From Actinomycetota bacterium (GTDB lineage: Bacteria; Actinomycetota; Actinomycetes; Actinomycetales; Microbacteriaceae), in the NCBI GenBank assembly GCA_009704945.1, contig WLDG01000001.1, positions 1 to 64,000 of the forward strand: DNA of 64,000 nucleotides, in the 5' to 3' direction. The stretch's first letter is position 1. Each line of letters begins with the position of its first letter. A model generated the notes under the pieces. It was not told where the DNA came from, ran no database searches, and saw nothing but the letters and a program-made list of their open reading frames with translations. Shown piece after piece: positions 60,823 through 64,000 of the stretch. A program made the translations under genes and the position numbers.

Positions 60823-61452
60823 GTGACACGTTTTTTAGTCGTATTTGATGTCGACTCCACGTTGATAAACGAAGAAGCCATCGAAGTCCTTGCCGAGCAG
60901 GCTGGCGTCAGGAAAGCTGTTGAGGCCATCACCGAACAAGCCATGCTTGGCGAGATTGATTTCGCAGAGTCTCTTCGACGTCGGGTCGCGATGCTGGAAG
61001 GAATCTCCGAGTCCAAGCTAGCTGCAGTAAAAGATTCACTGACTCTGACAACAGGGGCAAAGGAGCTGATCTCTGCCATTCATTCAAAAGGCGGCAAAGC
61101 TGCTGCTGTTTCTGGTGGTTTCACGCAACTACTCGGAAACATTAAGTTAGATCTAGCACTTGACTACGTGCACGCCAACGAACTAGAGATGAGTAATGGT
61201 GCGCTCACCGGAAGAGTCACTGAACCAATTGTTGACCGTGCCGCGAAAGCGCGTTTTCTTCAACAACTACAGGACGATCTAAACCTGACACGTGAAATGA
61301 CGATTGCCGTGGGTGACGGCGCAAACGACATAGACATGATTCAGGCTGCGGGTCTTGGAATTGCATTTTGCGCAAAGCCCGCGCTAAAGCAGCATGCGGA
61401 TTTGGTCATAGATAGCAGAGATCTCGCAGGGTTGATTGAGTATTTACCCTAA
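60823..61452 (+). CDS. serB: phosphoserine phosphatase
   Basis: VVFDVDSTLINEEAIE; AVSGGFTQLL; AVGDGANDIDMIQAAGLGIAF. Confidence 0.95.
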   Translation: MTRFLVVFDVDSTLINEEAIEVLAEQAGVRKAVEAITEQAMLGEIDFAESLRRRVAMLEGISESKLAAVKDSLTLTTGAKELISAIHSKGGKAAAVSGGFTQLLGNIKLDLALDYVHANELEMSNGALTGRVTEPIVDRAAKARFLQQLQDDLNLTREMTIAVGDGANDIDMIQAAGLGIAFCAKPALKQHADLVIDSRDLAGLIEYLP

Positions 61453-62216
61453 GCACCAGTTGAGTGCAGCCCACCGTCAACGTGGATGATTTCCCCGGTT
61501 GTTGCTGGAAAGAAATCACTGAGTAACGCGACAATTGCTTTTGCAGCAGGGTCAGTATTGGTGAGGTCCCAGCCAAGGGGTGCTCGATCTGTCCAGAGTT
61601 CTTCCATGGTCGCAAATCCTGGTATCCCTTTGGCTGCAGTTGTCCTCAAGGGTCCAGCTGAAACTAAATTGACTCGAATCCCATCCTGACCCAAATACCT
61701 TGCAAGATATCTAGCGGTTGATTCGAATGCGGCTTTTGCTACACCCATCCAGTCATAAACGGGCCAGGAAACCGATGCATCGAAGGTGAGGCCGACGACG
61801 GAGCTTGGGTTATTCAATACGTCCTTACAGGCCACCGTTATGGACTTAAGGGAGTAGGCGGAAACCTCTACAGCGGTCGAAACATCAGACCACTCAGTTG
61901 AAAGAAAATTTCCTCCAAGCGCAGTTTGTGGAGCAAAGGCAATTGCGTGGACTATGCCATCCAGTGAGCCAACAGCCGCGCGAACTCTGTCTGGAAGAGC
62001 AGCTAGATCTTCACTGCTTGTGGCATCCAATTCAATAACTTGAACAGGTTTTGGAAGTCTCTGCGAAATTTTTTGGGTTATGGGCAGCATGCGACCGAAT
62101 GAACTCAAGACGACCTCTGCCCCATTCTCCTGCGCGATGCGTGCAGCGGCAAATGCTATTGAGGCTTCTGTCAGTACACCTGTGATTAAGATTTTCTTGC
62201 CTTCAAGAATGCTCAT
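61449..62216 (-). CDS. fabI: enoyl-[acyl-carrier-protein] reductase (NADH), InhA/FabI type
   Basis: GKKILITGVLTEASIAFAAARIAQENGAEVVLSSFGR; DWMGVAKAAFESTARYLARYLG. Confidence 0.95.
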   Translation of the reverse strand: MSILEGKKILITGVLTEASIAFAAARIAQENGAEVVLSSFGRMLPITQKISQRLPKPVQVIELDATSSEDLAALPDRVRAAVGSLDGIVHAIAFAPQTALGGNFLSTEWSDVSTAVEVSAYSLKSITVACKDVLNNPSSVVGLTFDASVSWPVYDWMGVAKAAFESTARYLARYLGQDGIRVNLVSAGPLRTTAAKGIPGFATMEELWTDRAPLGWDLTNTDPAAKAIVALLSDFFPATTGEIIHVDGGLHSTGA

Positions 62217-62244
62217 CTGATTAACCCTCCCGATAACGCCAACA

Positions 62245-62952
62245 TTAGTGCCCCATTCCTAAGCCGCCATCCACAGGAATTACAGCCCCTGAGATGTATG
62301 ACGCGGAATCTGATGCCAACCAAGCCACAACTTTTGCAACCTCTGTTGGCTCAGCAAATCTTCCAAGCGGGATCTGTTCCTTGTACTTCGAAGCAACATC
62401 TTCAGGCAAGGATGCGGTCATGTCGGTGTTGATAAATCCAGGCGCCACAACATTTGCAGTTATGTTCTTCGAACCCATTTCACGTGTAATACTGCGCGCC
62501 ATGCCAACTAGTGCACTCTTGGTGGCTGAATAGTTAACTTGACCCGCACTGCCTAAAAGGCCCACGACGGACCCAATCAAAATAATTCGCCCTTGTTTTG
62601 CCTTGAGCATGCCCTTTATAACGCGCTTCACGACTCTAAAGACACCATTGAGATTGGTGTCTACAACTTCCTCAAACTCTTGATCAGTCATCCGCAGAAG
62701 TAACGTGTCTTTAGTAATTCCAGCGTTGGCAACCAGGACAGTAATTGGTCCAAGCTTTGATTCAATTTGCTCAATAGCCGCATCAAGGGATGGCGAGTTC
62801 GTGACGTCAGCCTGGACAGTTAGTGACCCTATAGGGCCCTCTCCACTCCTAGCAGTTACTGCCACCTGATAACCCCCATCAATCAGCTCCTGCGCAATTG
62901 CATAGCCAATCCCCCGGTTTCCGCCGGTAACCAGCGCTACTTTTTGCTCCAC
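62245..62952 (-). CDS. fabG: 3-oxoacyl-[acyl-carrier-protein] reductase
   Basis: VTGGNRGIGYAIAQEL; LVANAGITKDTLLLRM; YSATKSALVGMARS; operon with fabI. Confidence 0.95.
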   Translation of the reverse strand: MEQKVALVTGGNRGIGYAIAQELIDGGYQVAVTARSGEGPIGSLTVQADVTNSPSLDAAIEQIESKLGPITVLVANAGITKDTLLLRMTDQEFEEVVDTNLNGVFRVVKRVIKGMLKAKQGRIILIGSVVGLLGSAGQVNYSATKSALVGMARSITREMGSKNITANVVAPGFINTDMTASLPEDVASKYKEQIPLGRFAEPTEVAKVVAWLASDSASYISGAVIPVDGGLGMGH

Positions 62953-63030
62953 ATTTGCCTTTCTGGGAATACCTTAGGTCAGTCGGCGTTATCTTTAGAA
63001 AGTCTATTGATATTGACCCTAGGAGCCGGA

Positions 63031-63312
63031 TTGGCAAAGAGACAAAGCGTCACATCGCTTGATCTTTCCCCGGAACAAGAGCGAAAACAGCGCATGATTC
63101 GCTATTCGGTAGCCATGACAATTAGGACAATATGCATCGTTCTAGGGGTGGTTACCTCTGGAATCTGGATGTGGATTTTCTTCGCCCTAGCCATCTTTCT
63201 CCCCTACTTTGCAGTTGTGATGGCAAATTCTCAAGGTGGCCGCAGTAAGAGCCAAAGTGACAGGCTGGCTCCAAAAGTGACAATCACCTCGGATGAAATG
63301 AAAATTGACTGA
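63031..63312 (+). CDS. DUF3099 membrane protein
   Basis: VTSLDLSPEQERKQRMIRYSVAMTIRTICIVLGVV...WMWIFFALAIFLPYFAVVMAN; TTG start 63031 assumed. Confidence 0.82.
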   Translation: MAKRQSVTSLDLSPEQERKQRMIRYSVAMTIRTICIVLGVVTSGIWMWIFFALAIFLPYFAVVMANSQGGRSKSQSDRLAPKVTITSDEMKID

Positions 63313-63508
63313 GCAATCTCTTTGTTCGAGAGCAGGCTGCGCAGAACCTGCTCGCAACATAATTGAATGGCGAAATCCCAAGATTCACTCCCTTGACAGG
63401 GTAAAGAATTGGGCAGGCTGTCACGAACACACGGAGTTTCTGGTTGACTACTTATCAGCCAGAAAATTCTTCCTAAGGACAAGAGAAATTGAACCAAAGC
63501 GCGATTAG
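63305..63508 (+). CDS. small Cys/His-containing protein, unknown function
   Basis: CSRAGCAEPARNIIEWRNPKIHSLDRVKNWAGCHEHTEFL; lies between DUF3099 and SURF1 genes with short overlaps. Confidence 0.7.
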   Translation: MTEQSLCSRAGCAEPARNIIEWRNPKIHSLDRVKNWAGCHEHTEFLVDYLSARKFFLRTREIEPKRD

Positions 63509-64000
63509 ACGGTGGGGACCTTGGCTTGTCCTTGTTGTCTTGTTCGCGATAGCCACTAGCTTGCTCAGCAGTTGGCAATTTGATCGTCGTGAGGAAAGAG
63601 TCGTCCGCATCGAGCAGGTCCAAAACAATTACGACCTGCCTCCCATCGAAATCAGCCAACTCGATTGGAGACAAGAAAACGGCCTTCAAGTCATGGAGTG
63701 GCGGCCAGTTCGAGTCACCGGCAGATACCTTTCAGATCAGGTTTTTCTGGTTCGTAACCGGCCACTGTCTGGCCAGGCAGGATTTCTTCAGCTTGTCCCG
63801 TTCGAATTATCAAATGGAGATGTCCTAATCATTGACCGCGGTTGGCTACCTGCTTCATCAAAACTGTTGGAACCTGAATTTAACCCAACCCCAATTTCTG
63901 GCGATTATGAGCTTGTCGTGCGAGTGAGGGCTGGAGAGGCAGATCTTGGCCGCGAAGAAACGACCACGTTAGCTTCGATAGATCTTCTTGAGGTTGCAAG
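63489..64000 (+). CDS. SURF1-family cytochrome oxidase biogenesis protein, 3'-truncated by window edge
   Basis: My translation from TTG 63489: LNQSAIRRWGPWLVLVVLFAIATSLLSSWQFDRREERV...WRPVRVTGRYL. Confidence 0.88.
   Translation, partial: MNQSAIRRWGPWLVLVVLFAIATSLLSSWQFDRREERVVRIEQVQNNYDLPPIEISQLDWRQENGLQVMEWRPVRVTGRYLSDQVFLVRNRPLSGQAGFLQLVPFELSNGDVLIIDRGWLPASSKLLEPEFNPTPISGDYELVVRVRAGEADLGREETTTLASIDLLEVA

Noticed and set aside
1-64000. Mobile elements, prophage, toxin-antitoxin, restriction-modification, retron or other defence systems
   Set aside because: No transposase, integrase, phage structural, methylase/nuclease pair, reverse transcriptase or TA-like gene pair seen; gene order follows conserved actinobacterial synteny

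Overview
The window is a gene-dense chromosomal segment from a small, streamlined actinobacterium. It looks Microbacteriaceae-like (Rhodoluna/Aquiluna type), judged from gene content and order only. Nearly all of it is core housekeeping sequence: plsC-aroG-Rv2175c-idsA; the complete dcw division/cell-wall cluster (mraZ to divIVA, lspA, rluD, dnaE); hisD-nrdR-pyrD; erpA; ctaCDF; ssrA (tmRNA); ctaE-qcrCAB in convergent orientation; trpD; rbpA; ppm1-lnt-helY-tatCA-pafCB-FKBP-trmI; PAC2; uppP; tRNA-Leu(GAG); sir2; rpmE2; serB; fabI-fabG; and the start of a SURF1 gene. I found no CRISPR array, prophage, IS element or defence island, and no clearly novel protein system. The more interesting signals are regulatory or architectural. 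(1) About ten transcription units have a TANNNT -10 hexamer 6-7 nt before the start codon and no Shine-Dalgarno, which suggests leaderless mRNAs. (2) Two divergent spacers carry overlapping, symmetric -10 elements. (3) The Pup-proteasome block and the pknL kinase gene are absent from their usual positions, with flanking genes directly overlapping. (4) A strong rpmE2 terminator is embedded in the coding sequence of the convergent exonuclease gene. (5) Five convergent gene pairs share interlocked 4-bp stop codons. (6) Inverted repeats lie in the leaders of ftsZ, divIVA, hisD and rbpA. All of these come from reading by eye; no database or folding tool was run.
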